NCBI GenBank assembly: GCA_016125475.1
Contig: WGLR01000001.1
Coordinates: 146,131 to 210,130 of the forward strand
DNA from: Betaproteobacteria bacterium
GTDB lineage: Bacteria; Pseudomonadota; Gammaproteobacteria; Burkholderiales; Ga0077523
DNA length: 64,000 bases
Direction of reading: 5' to 3'
The notes under the pieces were generated by a model that saw only the letters and a program-made list of their open reading frames with translations, was not told the DNA's origin and did no database searches. Below, piece by piece: positions 36,290 through 45,411 of the stretch. The position numbers and the translations under genes are program-made. Each line of letters starts with the position of its first letter. Positions within the stretch are counted from its first letter, which is position 1.

Positions 36290-38755
36290 ATGGCAGAGTC
36301 ACTCCGCGCCCGCGGCATGTTCGCGGGTGGAGGAGACGCGCGTGCCCGGCTGCAGCAGTTCGCAGCGTTCACGTTCGCGCTCCTCGCGTTCATCCTCGCA
36401 CCGTCGGCCCTCGCGGCCCTGACGGTTTCGCCCACCTCGATCAGCCTGGACGTCGGCGGGACGGCCACCGTCGCCGTCAGCGGTGCACGGGGTTCCGTCC
36501 GGATCGAGGTGTCCGACAGAAACCTGATGTCCGCGCGCTACCGCGAGGGTGCAGTGACCGTCACGGGGCTACGGTCCGGAAACGGCACGCTTTCGATCCG
36601 CGACCTGCGCACCGAACGAACCGTGGCCGTGACGATCGCGCGCGCCGCGACGGGTTCGCGGGACGGAGAAGGAACGCAGGACCCGGGCGGGCCGACCGGC
36701 CTCTCCGTCACGCCGGCCTCCGTCGTGCTGAGAGTCGGTGCGAGTGCTGCGCTTCGGGTGAGCAATGCGAGCGGACCTGTTTCGGTATCGACCAGCGACA
36801 GCGGCGTCGCGACGGCGCGCTACGGCTCGGGCGTCGTCACGGTAAGCGCCCGCCGGATCGGCACGGCCGCCATCACGGTGCGTGACCGCCAGGGGCGCGT
36901 TTCCGTCGCCGTCACGGTCACGGGCGATTCGCCGCCGCCCGTCAGCCTGTCCGTCTCGCCCACGACGCTCTCGCTCGTCGCCGGCTCGACTGCGACCGTG
37001 AGCGTGAGCGGTGCGAGCGGTACCGTCACGGTCCTGGTGTCGGATCCGGCAGTGGTGGCCGCCCTTTACGCGAACGGTTCGGTTTCCGTCTCCGCGCTGA
37101 AGGCCGGACAGGCGGTCATGACCGTCCGGGACCAGGTCGGGACGGCCACAGTCGCGATCGTCGTCACCGACACGACGGCCGCACCCGGGTCCTTCGCGTT
37201 GCTGGCCTGGAACGACCTGGGCATGCACTGCGTCGACGGGAAGGACTACTCGGTGTTCTCGATCCTGCCGCCGTACAACAACCTCCATGCCCAGCTGGTC
37301 GACAAGAGCACCGGGAAACCCGTGGTGTCCGGTGTCACCCTCACCTACGAGGCCATTGCCGATCCGACGGGCTCGATCAACACCAACAGCTCCACGAAGA
37401 CCAACTTCTGGCAGTACGTGAAACAGCTGTTCGGCGTCGATGCCGCACCGGACATCGGACTCACGGGCAACCCGACACCCACGACCTCACCGGCACCGCT
37501 CACGTTCAACCCGACCCACCAGTGGTTCGAGGCCGAGGCCATACCGATCACGCCCTACGACGACCAGCGAAACAAGAACTACTATCCGCTCGTGAACGTC
37601 GTCGCACGGGATCCGGCGGGGCGCGTGCTCGCCAGCGCGAAGACCGTTCTGCCGGTCAGCGACGAGATGACCTGCAAGGCGTGCCACGCGTCGGTGGACA
37701 CCGGCAACACGGCACGGCTCGCCGCGCGGCCGCAGGCCGGATGGGTGAACGACCCGGATCCCGAGAGGGACTGGAAGCGCAACATCCTGAGGCTGCACGA
37801 CCAGAAGCAGCTCGGGTCGTCGCAGGCCTACGCCGATGCGATCACGCAGCTCGGCTACGATCCGAAGGGCCTCGAAGCAACGGCCGCCGCCACGAAACCG
37901 ATCCTGTGCGCATCGTGCCACGCATCGAATGCGCTGGCGGGCACCGGCATCGCCGGCATTCCCGCGCTGACCTCGGCGATCCATCGGCAGCACGCCGGCG
38001 TCACGGATCCGGTCCAGCTCGCCACGCTCGACGACATCGGCAATCGTTCCGCGTGCTACACGTGCCACCCCGGCTCCAAGACCAAGTGCCTGCGAGGCGC
38101 GATGGGCAGCGCGGTGGATGCGAACGGCAATGCCGTGATGGGCTGTCAGAGCTGTCACGGCGGCATGTCGGCGGTAGGCGATCCGGCGCGTGTCGGCTGG
38201 CTGGAGGAGCCGAACTGTCAGGCCTGCCACCACGACGGCGTGCGTGACCTGAGCGCGCTCGACGGCACCGGCGCACTCAAGCACCCGTCGGACACGCGAT
38301 TCGCGACGAATGCGAACACGCCCGCGCTCGGGTTCAGCCTGTTCCGGTTCAGCAAGGGGCACGGCAACCTTCAGTGCGAGGCCTGCCACGGTGCGACGCA
38401 CGCGATCTACCCGAGTTCGCACGAGAACGACAACCTGCAGAGCATTGCACTCCAGGGCCACGCCGGGACGGTCGCCGAGTGCACGACGTGCCATGCGAAC
38501 GTTCCGAACACGCAGACGGGCGGGCCGCACGGCATGCACAGCACCACGAGCTGGTGGGTGGGCGCGCACGGCGACGCCGCGGAGCGATCCGCGCAGGCCT
38601 GTGCGAGCTGTCACGGTCCCGACTATCGCGGGTCACCCCTCAGCCGGGTCAGTGCCGACCGCAGCTTCCGCGCGGAGGGCGGCACGAGAACGTTTGCCGC
38701 CGGGCATGAGGTCGGCTGCTACGACTGTCACAACGGTCCGCGCGGCGGCGACTGA
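36290..38755 (+). CDS. Exported nonaheme c-type cytochrome with three N-terminal Ig-like domains
   Basis: This 821-residue protein has a signal peptide (about 1-40, ending LAA) and three Ig-like repeats of about 80-90 residues (roughly 41-125, 137-215 and 222-305), each opening with a LTVSPTSISLDVGGTATV-like strand. A domain beginning WNDLGMHCVDG follows, then a heme region (about 460-821). Nine CxxCH motifs are visible: CKACH, CASCH, CYTCH, CQSCH, CQACH, CEACH, CTTCH, CASCH and CYDCH. Such proteins shuttle electrons in the periplasm or on the cell surface. The Ig-like repeats may extend it from the surface. No outer-membrane porin or other cytochrome is adjacent. AGCAGGA precedes the ATG. 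Confidence 0.88.
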   Translation: MAESLRARGMFAGGGDARARLQQFAAFTFALLAFILAPSALAALTVSPTSISLDVGGTATVAVSGARGSVRIEVSDRNLMSARYREGAVTVTGLRSGNGTLSIRDLRTERTVAVTIARAATGSRDGEGTQDPGGPTGLSVTPASVVLRVGASAALRVSNASGPVSVSTSDSGVATARYGSGVVTVSARRIGTAAITVRDRQGRVSVAVTVTGDSPPPVSLSVSPTTLSLVAGSTATVSVSGASGTVTVLVSDPAVVAALYANGSVSVSALKAGQAVMTVRDQVGTATVAIVVTDTTAAPGSFALLAWNDLGMHCVDGKDYSVFSILPPYNNLHAQLVDKSTGKPVVSGVTLTYEAIADPTGSINTNSSTKTNFWQYVKQLFGVDAAPDIGLTGNPTPTTSPAPLTFNPTHQWFEAEAIPITPYDDQRNKNYYPLVNVVARDPAGRVLASAKTVLPVSDEMTCKACHASVDTGNTARLAARPQAGWVNDPDPERDWKRNILRLHDQKQLGSSQAYADAITQLGYDPKGLEATAAATKPILCASCHASNALAGTGIAGIPALTSAIHRQHAGVTDPVQLATLDDIGNRSACYTCHPGSKTKCLRGAMGSAVDANGNAVMGCQSCHGGMSAVGDPARVGWLEEPNCQACHHDGVRDLSALDGTGALKHPSDTRFATNANTPALGFSLFRFSKGHGNLQCEACHGATHAIYPSSHENDNLQSIALQGHAGTVAECTTCHANVPNTQTGGPHGMHSTTSWWVGAHGDAAERSAQACASCHGPDYRGSPLSRVSADRSFRAEGGTRTFAAGHEVGCYDCHNGPRGGD

Positions 38756-38778
38756 GGCTCGAGTCGCGTCCCGAAGCG

Positions 38779-38809
38779 CCCCGGCCGGGCCTGCCCGGCC
38801 GGGGTTTTT
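38779..38809 (+). terminator. Rho-independent terminator of the cytochrome gene
   Basis: Perfect 12-base arms CCCCGGCCGGGC (38779-38790) and GCCCGGCCGGGG (38793-38804) with a two-base spacer are followed by five T. It lies 23 bases after the cytochrome stop, showing that this gene is the end of its transcript. Confidence 0.92.
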
Positions 38810-38877
38810 CGTTCCCGGTCCGTACGGATTCGCGCTACGCTGCCTCCTTCACGGATGGCCGGACGCGGAGGTCAGGC

Positions 38878-39555
38878 ATGCGCACGATGGTCTCTCGGTC
38901 CCTCGAACTCGCCCTGCTCGTGACGCTCGCCGTCGCCGCTGCGATCCCTGCACGAGCGGCCGGCACTGACGGTCCGGCCTCGAATCGCGACGAGGCCGCC
39001 GCCTCGATCCGTTCGGACAGTGCCGACGACCGGCGACGGGCGGTGCTCGTCCTCGGCCAGTCCGGACGCGCCGTGGATGTGCCCCTGCTCATGAGTGCGC
39101 TCAACGATCCCGACGAGTCGGTGCGGGCCCTTGCGGAACAGGCGATCTGGGCGATCTGGAGCCGTTCGGGGGACGAGGACGTCGACAGGCTCTTCGCGCG
39201 CGGCATTGAGGCGCTCGTCGCGCGGCGACTGGAGGAGAGCATCGCGATCTTCTCCCGGATCGTCCACCGGCGGCCCGAGTTCGCGGAAGGCTGGAACAAG
39301 CGCGCGACGGCGTACTTCCTCGCAGGCAACCTGGAGGCCTCGGCCGCGGACTGCAGGGAGGTTCTCGCACGCAACCCGCAGCACTTCGGCGCGCTGTCGG
39401 GTTACGGACTCATCGAGGAGCGGCGCGGAAACCTGGAGGCGGCGCTCGGGTACTTCCGGCGCGCGATCGCGCTCAATCCGAATCTGCGCGGCGTGCGCGC
39501 GAACATCGAATCCATCGAGGACGAACTCGAACGCCGCAGGGGCCGTTCGACCTGA
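38878..39555 (+). CDS. Exported HEAT-repeat and TPR protein
   Basis: This 225-residue protein has a signal peptide (about 1-27, ending ARA). Next comes a short HEAT-like segment (about 38-95, with DDRRRAVLVLGQSGRAVDVPLLMSALNDPDESVRALAEQAIWAIW), then three TPR units (about 100-205, for example FAEGWNKRATAYFLAGNLEASAADCREVLARNPQ). It is presumably a periplasmic scaffold. GGAGGTCAGGC directly precedes the ATG. A strong terminator isolates it from the cytochrome gene, so it is a separate transcript. The partner is unknown. Confidence 0.85.
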   Translation: MRTMVSRSLELALLVTLAVAAAIPARAAGTDGPASNRDEAAASIRSDSADDRRRAVLVLGQSGRAVDVPLLMSALNDPDESVRALAEQAIWAIWSRSGDEDVDRLFARGIEALVARRLEESIAIFSRIVHRRPEFAEGWNKRATAYFLAGNLEASAADCREVLARNPQHFGALSGYGLIEERRGNLEAALGYFRRAIALNPNLRGVRANIESIEDELERRRGRST

Positions 39556-39633
39556 GCCGCGCGGCGCTCGCGGCACGAGGCACCGGCGACGGCGTCGCGG
39601 TCCCGGTGGTGTCGTTCCCGGTTCGGGACCTGC

Positions 39634-40584
39634 TCAGTCGAGTGGCGTGGGGTTCCCGCTCGTGACGTCCGCGACGAGCAGGTCGTAGGCCGGGTCGGGG
39701 TCGTTCGACAGGCATCCGGGCACGAGGTGTCGCGCCAGCCGCTGCCGCTCGGCGGGCAGCCAGCCGGCGAGGGTCATCAGGCCGTCCTCGGCGTGATTCT
39801 GGATCAGGCCCCGATGCGCGGCCTCCGGGAGCGACTGTTCGGTCTCGACGAGCAGCAGCTTCGCGGCATAGGGTGCGGACGGGTGATCCGGATTGTTGTC
39901 CGGCATCACACCCAGATGGATGCCTTCGAAGGCTTCGAACGACTCCCGCTCGCACTGTCGCAGGATCGTGAGCGCGACGAGGTTCGCGTGGACGCTCGTG
40001 GCCTCCTCGACCGCGAAGTTGGTGCGGAACTCGTTCAGCCCGATCACGTAATAGAGATCGTCGAGATCGTCGTGATGCAGCACGGTACCCGTGAGGACCG
40101 CCCGCTGGCTCGCGGCACCGAGACTGCCCGCCCGCGTCTCCTGATAGCGGACGGTCAGATCCTCGGCCGAGATCTCCACGAACGACACGTTGACGGTGCG
40201 CGGCACCAGATAGCTTCGTCGCAGGCAGAACATGCGCCTGGGCAGCGTCCGGCGGAAGCGCTCCGGCGTGCGCGTGATGCGCGAGAGGGCGAGGATCGCC
40301 CGCTGCAGTTCAGAGCCTTGCTCCGCGGTGGGTTCCACGACGCCTGCCCGTTCGAGTATCTCCTGCAGCCGGCTCAGCTTCGACAGGCTGAGCTGATCCG
40401 CGAGATCGGGTCTGGCCGCGCGGTAGAAATCGTCCTTGGTGAGCCCCGCGCGGATCGCATCGGGCTCGACGGTCACGAGGAAGCGCGAGAGCCGTCCTTC
40501 GTGGCGCTCTCGCGCCTTCGCGAGCGCCTGCATGACGGACTCGCGCAGCGCAGCCGCACGTTCCGAACGTTCACTCGTTCCCAT
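39634..40584 (-). CDS. Unrecognised cytoplasmic protein behind a long palindrome
   Basis: This 316-residue protein has no signal peptide or membrane helix. The first 100 residues are helical and charged (SLSKLSRLQEILERAGVVEP could be part of a DNA-binding or oligomerisation region). The middle is beta-rich (about 130-200), and the C-terminal third has conserved-looking blocks EGIHLGVMPDNNPDHPSAPYAAKLLLVET. I do not recognise the family. AGGAGGG lies about ten bases before the ATG, and a 15-bp inverted repeat begins 25 bases upstream, where an operator or 5'-leader hairpin would sit. This suggests, but does not prove, a self-regulating protein. Confidence 0.7.
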   Translation of the reverse strand: MGTSERSERAAALRESVMQALAKARERHEGRLSRFLVTVEPDAIRAGLTKDDFYRAARPDLADQLSLSKLSRLQEILERAGVVEPTAEQGSELQRAILALSRITRTPERFRRTLPRRMFCLRRSYLVPRTVNVSFVEISAEDLTVRYQETRAGSLGAASQRAVLTGTVLHHDDLDDLYYVIGLNEFRTNFAVEEATSVHANLVALTILRQCERESFEAFEGIHLGVMPDNNPDHPSAPYAAKLLLVETEQSLPEAAHRGLIQNHAEDGLMTLAGWLPAERQRLARHLVPGCLSNDPDPAYDLLVADVTSGNPTPLD

Positions 40585-40608
40585 CGGTCGTCCACCCTCC
40601 TGTCCTTC

Positions 40609-40640
40609 GCACTCTTTCGCAGTGTACTGCGAAAGAGTGC
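40609..40640. promoter_or_regulatory. 32-bp near-perfect palindrome, candidate operator
   Basis: GCACTCTTTCGCAGT (40609-40623) and its exact reverse complement (40626-40640) flank a GT centre. The site lies 25 bases before the minus-strand ATG and about 100 bases before the plus-strand lyase gene, so it could control both. Thirty self-complementary positions in a row are far beyond chance for a region this short. No T tract follows in either direction, so it is not a terminator. Confidence 0.75.
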
Positions 40641-40741
40641 GAATCCAGCCGATTCGTGTCGCATCGCCTGCAACCCTGACCGGCGGGTGACCGCCTAGGA
40701 TACACAACCATCAGCTCACCCACTTTCAGGAGGAACCAGCC

Positions 40742-41665
40742 ATGTCCGGACCGTTCTCGGTGATAGCCGCCGCCTTCACGCCCTTCGGTGCCGACGGAGT
40801 CGTCGACACCCCGGTGATTCAACGGCAGATCGAGCGTCTGGTCGACGAGAAGGTGGACGGTGCGTTCATCTGCGGGACGACGGGCGAGGGCTCGTCGCTG
40901 ACCGGCGAAGAGCGGCAGAACGTCGCGGCGGCATGGGTCGCGGGCGCGCCGTCAGGCTTCCGCGTCATCGTGCACGTGGGCCACGCCGCGCCCATGGAGG
41001 CCCGTGCGCTCGCCGCCCACGCGGCTTCGATCGGCGCGGATTCCGTGGCTGCCGTCGTGCCCTACTTCGTCAAGCCGCGCAACGCCGCCGAGGCTGTCGA
41101 CGCCCTGGCCATCATCGCGGCCGGAGCGCCCCGGCTGCCCTTCTTCTACTATCACATCCCCATGCTCACGGGCACCGCGATCCCGGCAGCGTCGATCGTG
41201 CGTGAAGCGCGTGCCCGGATCCCCAACTTCGCCGGGGTCAAGTTCACGGACGTCGACCTCAACGACCTCGGCAACGTGATCGACGAGTGCGGGGACACGC
41301 TCGAGGTGTTCTACGGGCGGGACGATTTCCTGCTGCCGGCCATGAGTCTCGGCGTCCGGCAGGCGGTGGGCATGACCTACAACTACACGGGCCCCATCGT
41401 GCGGGCACTCGTCGCGGCGTTCGATCGCGGAGATCTCGCCACGGCGCGCGCGGCCCAGGCGCCGATCCGCCGGCTCATCGCCGCATCCGCCCCGCACGGC
41501 ATCATCAACGTGCTGAAAGGCCTGGCCCCCGCCGTCGGCGTGTCGTGCGGTCCCACGCGGGCGCCGCTCACGGATCTTCCGCCCGAGCAACTGCAGGACA
41601 TCCTCGCCGCGACGGGAATCGAAGCCGCCCTGCGCGGGGCCGGGCCGGTGCGCCTGGCGGCCTGA
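40742..41665 (+). CDS. DapA-superfamily aldolase, N-acetylneuraminate lyase-like
   Basis: This 307-residue TIM-barrel enzyme has GTTGEGSSL (about 45-53) and the FYYHIPMLTG block with Y137. The Schiff-base lysine K167 is in GVKFTD. The YYHIPxLTG signature separates N-acetylneuraminate lyases from dihydrodipicolinate synthases, and Y137 has the same number as in E. coli NanA. Family members cleave or form 2-keto acids such as sialic acid, and related sugar-acid substrates are possible. AGGAGGA precedes the ATG. No sialic-acid transporter or kinase is nearby, so the substrate is open. Confidence 0.85.
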   Translation: MSGPFSVIAAAFTPFGADGVVDTPVIQRQIERLVDEKVDGAFICGTTGEGSSLTGEERQNVAAAWVAGAPSGFRVIVHVGHAAPMEARALAAHAASIGADSVAAVVPYFVKPRNAAEAVDALAIIAAGAPRLPFFYYHIPMLTGTAIPAASIVREARARIPNFAGVKFTDVDLNDLGNVIDECGDTLEVFYGRDDFLLPAMSLGVRQAVGMTYNYTGPIVRALVAAFDRGDLATARAAQAPIRRLIAASAPHGIINVLKGLAPAVGVSCGPTRAPLTDLPPEQLQDILAATGIEAALRGAGPVRLAA

Positions 41666-41815
41666 TCGCGTGCTCCGCCTCGACGCCGGCACCGCTCGTT
41701 TTCCGGGTCGTGCCGGCGGTCGTTCCACTCGCGTGTCCTACACGTCACAATGTCGATCCCGACAACAGGGCCGGCGCCACGGCGAACCGGCCCGGGATCG
41801 CCGCGGAGGACACGA

Positions 41816-42295
41816 ATGGCTGGCTGGTACGCACGTATACGCGCTGGCTGGTGGGCGATGGCGCTCGCCTGGCCAGTGGGCCTGCACGCGCAGGACACGA
41901 CCGATCGAACCCTGCCCGACGCCGTGTTGCGCTCGCCGGCCGCGCTGGCGTGGTTCCGGGCGCACTTCACGGCCGCGGAACTGAAGGCCCTCGCGCCGGA
42001 CGCGATCCGGACGGAGGTGTACATGTGCAGCTGCGAGGACCGGCCGACCCCTCACTATCCCTATGCGCTCGTCGTGTACGTCACACCGAAGGAAGACCTC
42101 ATCGCGCGCGCCGAGGGGCACGAAGGCGAAATGAGCGTGGTGCCGCTCGCGCAGCGCCAGGACATGCGCTACTGCGCGCTCGACACCCCGAACAAGTGTT
42201 ACGGCACGTTCCGGCATCCCTGCGACTTCAGCGACTTCCGCTACGGGCGCACGCTCGTCAAGGTCTTTCCCGACTGCCGCAGCGTCGATCGCTGA
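41816..42295 (+). CDS. Secreted protein of unknown function with cysteine pairs
   Basis: This 159-residue protein has a signal peptide (WYARIRAGWWAMALAWPVGLHA, cut before QD, about residue 25). The mature part opens DTTDRTLPDAVLRSPAALAWFRAHFTAAELKALAP. It carries five cysteines (MCSCED, RYCAL, NKCYG, HPCDF) and one near the C terminus (DCRS), so disulfides or metal binding are likely. GGAGGA precedes the ATG, which excludes the longer upstream reading. The family is not recognised and the neighbours do not suggest a function. Confidence 0.72.
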   Translation: MAGWYARIRAGWWAMALAWPVGLHAQDTTDRTLPDAVLRSPAALAWFRAHFTAAELKALAPDAIRTEVYMCSCEDRPTPHYPYALVVYVTPKEDLIARAEGHEGEMSVVPLAQRQDMRYCALDTPNKCYGTFRHPCDFSDFRYGRTLVKVFPDCRSVDR

Positions 42296-42434
42296 AGCGG
42301 GGGTCGGTCGCGCGTACGGCGGAGGCGAACAGGATGACCGCGCGACCTGATCGCGGGGGCAGTGGGACTCGTGGAGAGTGTCCGAGCGGGGAGTGACGTT
42401 GCGGCGCTGCCTGCGATACGGGGCCGCACTGCCC

Positions 42435-43319
42435 TCAGGCGTCGGCGAATTCCCGGTCCCGGACTTCGTGTTCGCGCACGATGCGGCTCACGCGCGACAC
42501 CGAGAGGCCGATCGTCCGTGCGATCTCGCTCATCGTGTAGCCGCCCTCGCGAAACGCCCGGACGATGCCTTCGTTGCGGTCGCGGCGCGGACCCAGGTAC
42601 GAGTCGAGTGCCTTCTGCGGACCCTGCCTGAGCCGCCGGGGGATCTCCCTGTCCGCGAGCGTGCCTGCCCCGAGCCGGCCCTGCATCTTCTTCACGAACC
42701 GGTCGTCCCCGAGATACATCTGACGGCGCAGGCCGTCCTCCCAGAGCCGGACGTCGTGCCCCTTTGCGACGAACTGCGCGTAGCGCCGCCGCAGGGCGGG
42801 CGACAGCGGCCCCTTGATCTCCCTGCCCGCGAGTTCGCTCAGGACCGTGCGCGTGTCGAGCCACGGCGGGGATTCGATCTGACCGGTGTGCGCGATGTAG
42901 CTGCCCCACGGCCAGCGGACCGGGTCCTTCACCTTGCCGATACGGACGGGATTGAGTTCGACGTGACGGCAGACATCGAGCAGATAGGCATCCCGATCGA
43001 CCAGGATCGCCTTGAACCGGCCCTGGAAGAGATGACCTGTCTCTCCGTGGCGACGGTTGTAGGTTTGTGTGTACACACCATTCACCTGTCGCATCAGGCG
43101 CGACAGGTTCGCCCGGCGCGTCTGCACGACATAGTGGTAGTGGTCGTCCATCAGGCAGAACGACAGTGCGGTGGCGTCGAAGCGTTCCAGGGCCTGCGCA
43201 AACACCTCCACGAGCGACATTCTGTCGATGTCGTCCTGGAAGATCGGCTCCCGCCGGTCTCCGCGCGCCGTGACGTGATAAATCGCGCCGGGAAATTCGA
43301 TACGTAGCGGTCTTGCCAT
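42435..43319 (-). mobile_element. REP-associated tyrosine transposase (RAYT, Y1 family)
   Basis: This 294-residue protein has the Y1-transposase signatures GAIYHVTARGDRR (11-23), the HUH motif H60-Y-H62 in LMDDHYHYVV and a nucleophile candidate Y112 in DAYLLDVCRHVELNPVR. The C-terminal 50 residues carry a helix-turn-helix (MSEIARTIGLSVSRVSRIV). RAYTs are single-copy, usually vertically kept, domesticated relatives of IS200/IS605 that act on REP repeats. The frame is intact, so it is probably functional. No flanking inverted repeats or target duplication were seen. Related repeats are at 43390, 31115 and 51551. Confidence 0.9.
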
Positions 43320-43389
43320 GACGGCACCTTACAAGACGACGGGCCACAGGGCAACACCGAAACTACTATTTGTATCAATCAATATCAGG

Positions 43390-43403
43390 GCAAGACGTGA
43401 CCC
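43390..43403 (+). repeat. Degenerate REP-like motif upstream of the RAYT gene
   Basis: GCAAGACGTGACCC at 43390-43403 resembles the GCAGGCCTGACCCC core of the repeats at 31115 and 51551, with one inserted base and three substitutions. It sits 70 bases upstream of the transposase start codon, where RAYT-associated repeats are often found. The remaining 190 bases to the next gene hold no other recognisable feature. Confidence 0.45.
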
Positions 43404-43512
43404 TTTGCGCGTGTTTGCGAACACCGTGCGCCAGGGCAGCGACGCGGGGCGGTCGGGCCCGGCCCGTCGGCAGGGTCGGGACGTCCGTTGCGGGCGTCAT
43501 CTGACCGTCGGG

Positions 43513-44436
43513 TCAATAGACGATCCGCCAGCCGCCGTCCGGCGACCGGACCGCTGCGAGCCGCGGCGGGAAGGACGCGAAGAGCACGAGCCCGGCGCAC
43601 TTCTGCACCGCCGTGTCCGTGACGCGTGAGAACACCGTCGGATCCTCGGGGTGGAAGAGGCCGCCGTTGCGGCTCCGCAAAATGACTTCGGCGTTGCCCG
43701 TGAAACCGACATCGAAATCGCGGGCGTCGGCAGGCGCGATGCGCAGGCCCGCGTCATACACCGTCTCGAGGCATCCGGACTTGCGGACTTCGTCCACGTC
43801 GACCCGATGTCCGGCGACGAGCAGCGCGTAGAGGTCCGAGAAGTCGGGCGCAAAGGTCCGCGCGCGGGCCTTCACGAGTTCCAGCAGCGACCGACGGTCC
43901 TCTTCGGTGACGCTCGCCACCGGCGGGTAGTGGTGCCACGGCTGATCCGGCGCGAACTCCGCGTCGAACTCGTGCGTGAAGGACACCTTTCCCTTGATCA
44001 CGCGGTCATCGGTGCCGGGGTTGGCGAGATTGGTCCGGGCGCCGCCTCCGGCATCCGTGGACGGACGCGCGTCCGTGACCGATGCCCACCGCAGCTGCGC
44101 GTGATAGGTCGTCCCGGGATCCTTGGGTTCGAAATCGATGCGGAGGGTGTTGTGACCCCTGCGAAGGACAGGGCCGACCGCGGTCGCCGGTATCCAGATC
44201 GCGGGGCGGACCTCGCCGCTGTCAGGCAGTATCGGGAGCGGGCGGCGCGACACGTCGCGTTCGCCCAGCAGGACATTGTTCACGTAGACCCTCGCCGTAC
44301 CCGGGAAGGATTCGACCTCGTTGCTCACCGAATCGCCCACGAACGGCGTGAAATTGAACTCCACGTTGACCACGGCAGCGCGCGCCGTGACACACCAGAC
44401 CAGCGCCAGCACGAAACAGAACAGTCTTGTCACCAC
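43513..44436 (-). CDS. Exported protein of unknown function
   Basis: This 307-residue protein has a short signal peptide (TRLFCFVLALVWCVTARA, cleavage near residue 20). The beta-rich mature part opens VNVEFNFTPFVGDS, with a jelly-roll-like segment NNVLLGERDVSRRPLPILPDSGEVRPAIWIPATAVGPVLRRGHNTLRIDFEP. The C-terminal half is mixed. The carbohydrate-binding-module-like wording of the first half is inference. The start is one of two adjacent GTG codons (44436 or 44433) preceded by a run of seven G. Its stop lies between the RAYT and the carbonic anhydrase genes. Function unknown. Confidence 0.7.
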   Translation of the reverse strand: MVTRLFCFVLALVWCVTARAAVVNVEFNFTPFVGDSVSNEVESFPGTARVYVNNVLLGERDVSRRPLPILPDSGEVRPAIWIPATAVGPVLRRGHNTLRIDFEPKDPGTTYHAQLRWASVTDARPSTDAGGGARTNLANPGTDDRVIKGKVSFTHEFDAEFAPDQPWHHYPPVASVTEEDRRSLLELVKARARTFAPDFSDLYALLVAGHRVDVDEVRKSGCLETVYDAGLRIAPADARDFDVGFTGNAEVILRSRNGGLFHPEDPTVFSRVTDTAVQKCAGLVLFASFPPRLAAVRSPDGGWRIVY

Positions 44437-44529
44437 CTTTACCCCCCCATTGTTCGACACCTGCGGAACGCCGTGTCCGGCAAGCCGGGACACGTGTCCA
44501 CCGGACACCTGCGTGAAAGTCGGTCGCGG

Positions 44530-45168
44530 TCAGCCGAGCGACCGGATCGCGTCGCGGTAGATGTGGGCGACTTCGCCCAGATCGGTGATCGTGGTATTGA
44601 GATCGCGCAACAGGCCGTCACGGATACCGTAGATCCATCCGTGCACGGCGACCGACTGGCCGCGGTCCCAGGCGTCCCGCACGATCGTCGTGTGGCACAC
44701 GTTGGCCACCTGCTCGACGACGTTCAGTTCGCACAGCCGGTCGCCCGCGCTCTCGTCGCCTTCGACGAGTCGCTGCTGGTGCTTCTCCCGCACGTCCTGG
44801 ACGTGGCGCAGCCAGTTGTCGCTGAGTCCGATGCGGTCCCGCCGGAGGGTCGCCTGGACGCCGCTGCAGCCGTAGTGACCGCACACGATGATGTGGCGGA
44901 CCTTGAGGACGTCCACGGCGAACTGCATGACTGCCAGGCAGTTGAGATCCGTGTGCACGACGATGTTGGCGATGTTCCTGTGGACGAAGAGCTCCCCCGG
45001 GGGGAGGCCCACGATCTGGTTCGCGGGGACACGACTGTCCGAGCAGCCGATCCAGAGGTACTCCGGCGACTGCTGCATGGAAAGCTTCGTGAAGAACTCC
45101 GGATCACTGTCCCGGACCTTCTGCGCCCAATGCCGGTTCTTGTCGAAGAGATGCTTGAGTGTACGCAT
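44530..45168 (-). CDS. can: Beta-class carbonic anhydrase
   Basis: This 212-residue enzyme of the Can type interconverts CO2 and bicarbonate. Zinc ligands C42 and D44 (GCSDSR), H98 and C101 (CGHYGCSG) are at the same numbers as in E. coli Can; D44 and R46 form the allosteric dyad of type II enzymes. A -10 TAGAAT on the minus strand near 45240 lies upstream, with no good -35. It is divergent from the hybrid kinase gene across 243 bases. Confidence 0.95.
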   Translation of the reverse strand: MRTLKHLFDKNRHWAQKVRDSDPEFFTKLSMQQSPEYLWIGCSDSRVPANQIVGLPPGELFVHRNIANIVVHTDLNCLAVMQFAVDVLKVRHIIVCGHYGCSGVQATLRRDRIGLSDNWLRHVQDVREKHQQRLVEGDESAGDRLCELNVVEQVANVCHTTIVRDAWDRGQSVAVHGWIYGIRDGLLRDLNTTITDLGEVAHIYRDAIRSLG

Positions 45169-45411
45169 GGGTGCTCTGGCTCCGGACGCCGGTGCACGAG
45201 TGCGGTGAGGCGGGCGCCGACGCCGTTGATGAATGGAGGGGATTCTACTCCCGGCCGCGGGCGCCGGCCCCCGCGGGAACGGGTGTCAAGAATCGATCCG
45301 TCGCGTCGATAAATCGTGCGTACCGCATGCGCGCACGTTCCAGACGACACGCGTCCCGACGTTTCGCGAGTCCCCTCCGGCGCCCGGCGCGTCCATACGG
45401 AAGCAGTTCCA

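Noticed and set aside
36181..36290. A cyclic-di-GMP (GEMM) riboswitch before the multiheme cytochrome
   Set aside because: The conserved GEMM core is absent; only a simple stem-loop is present.
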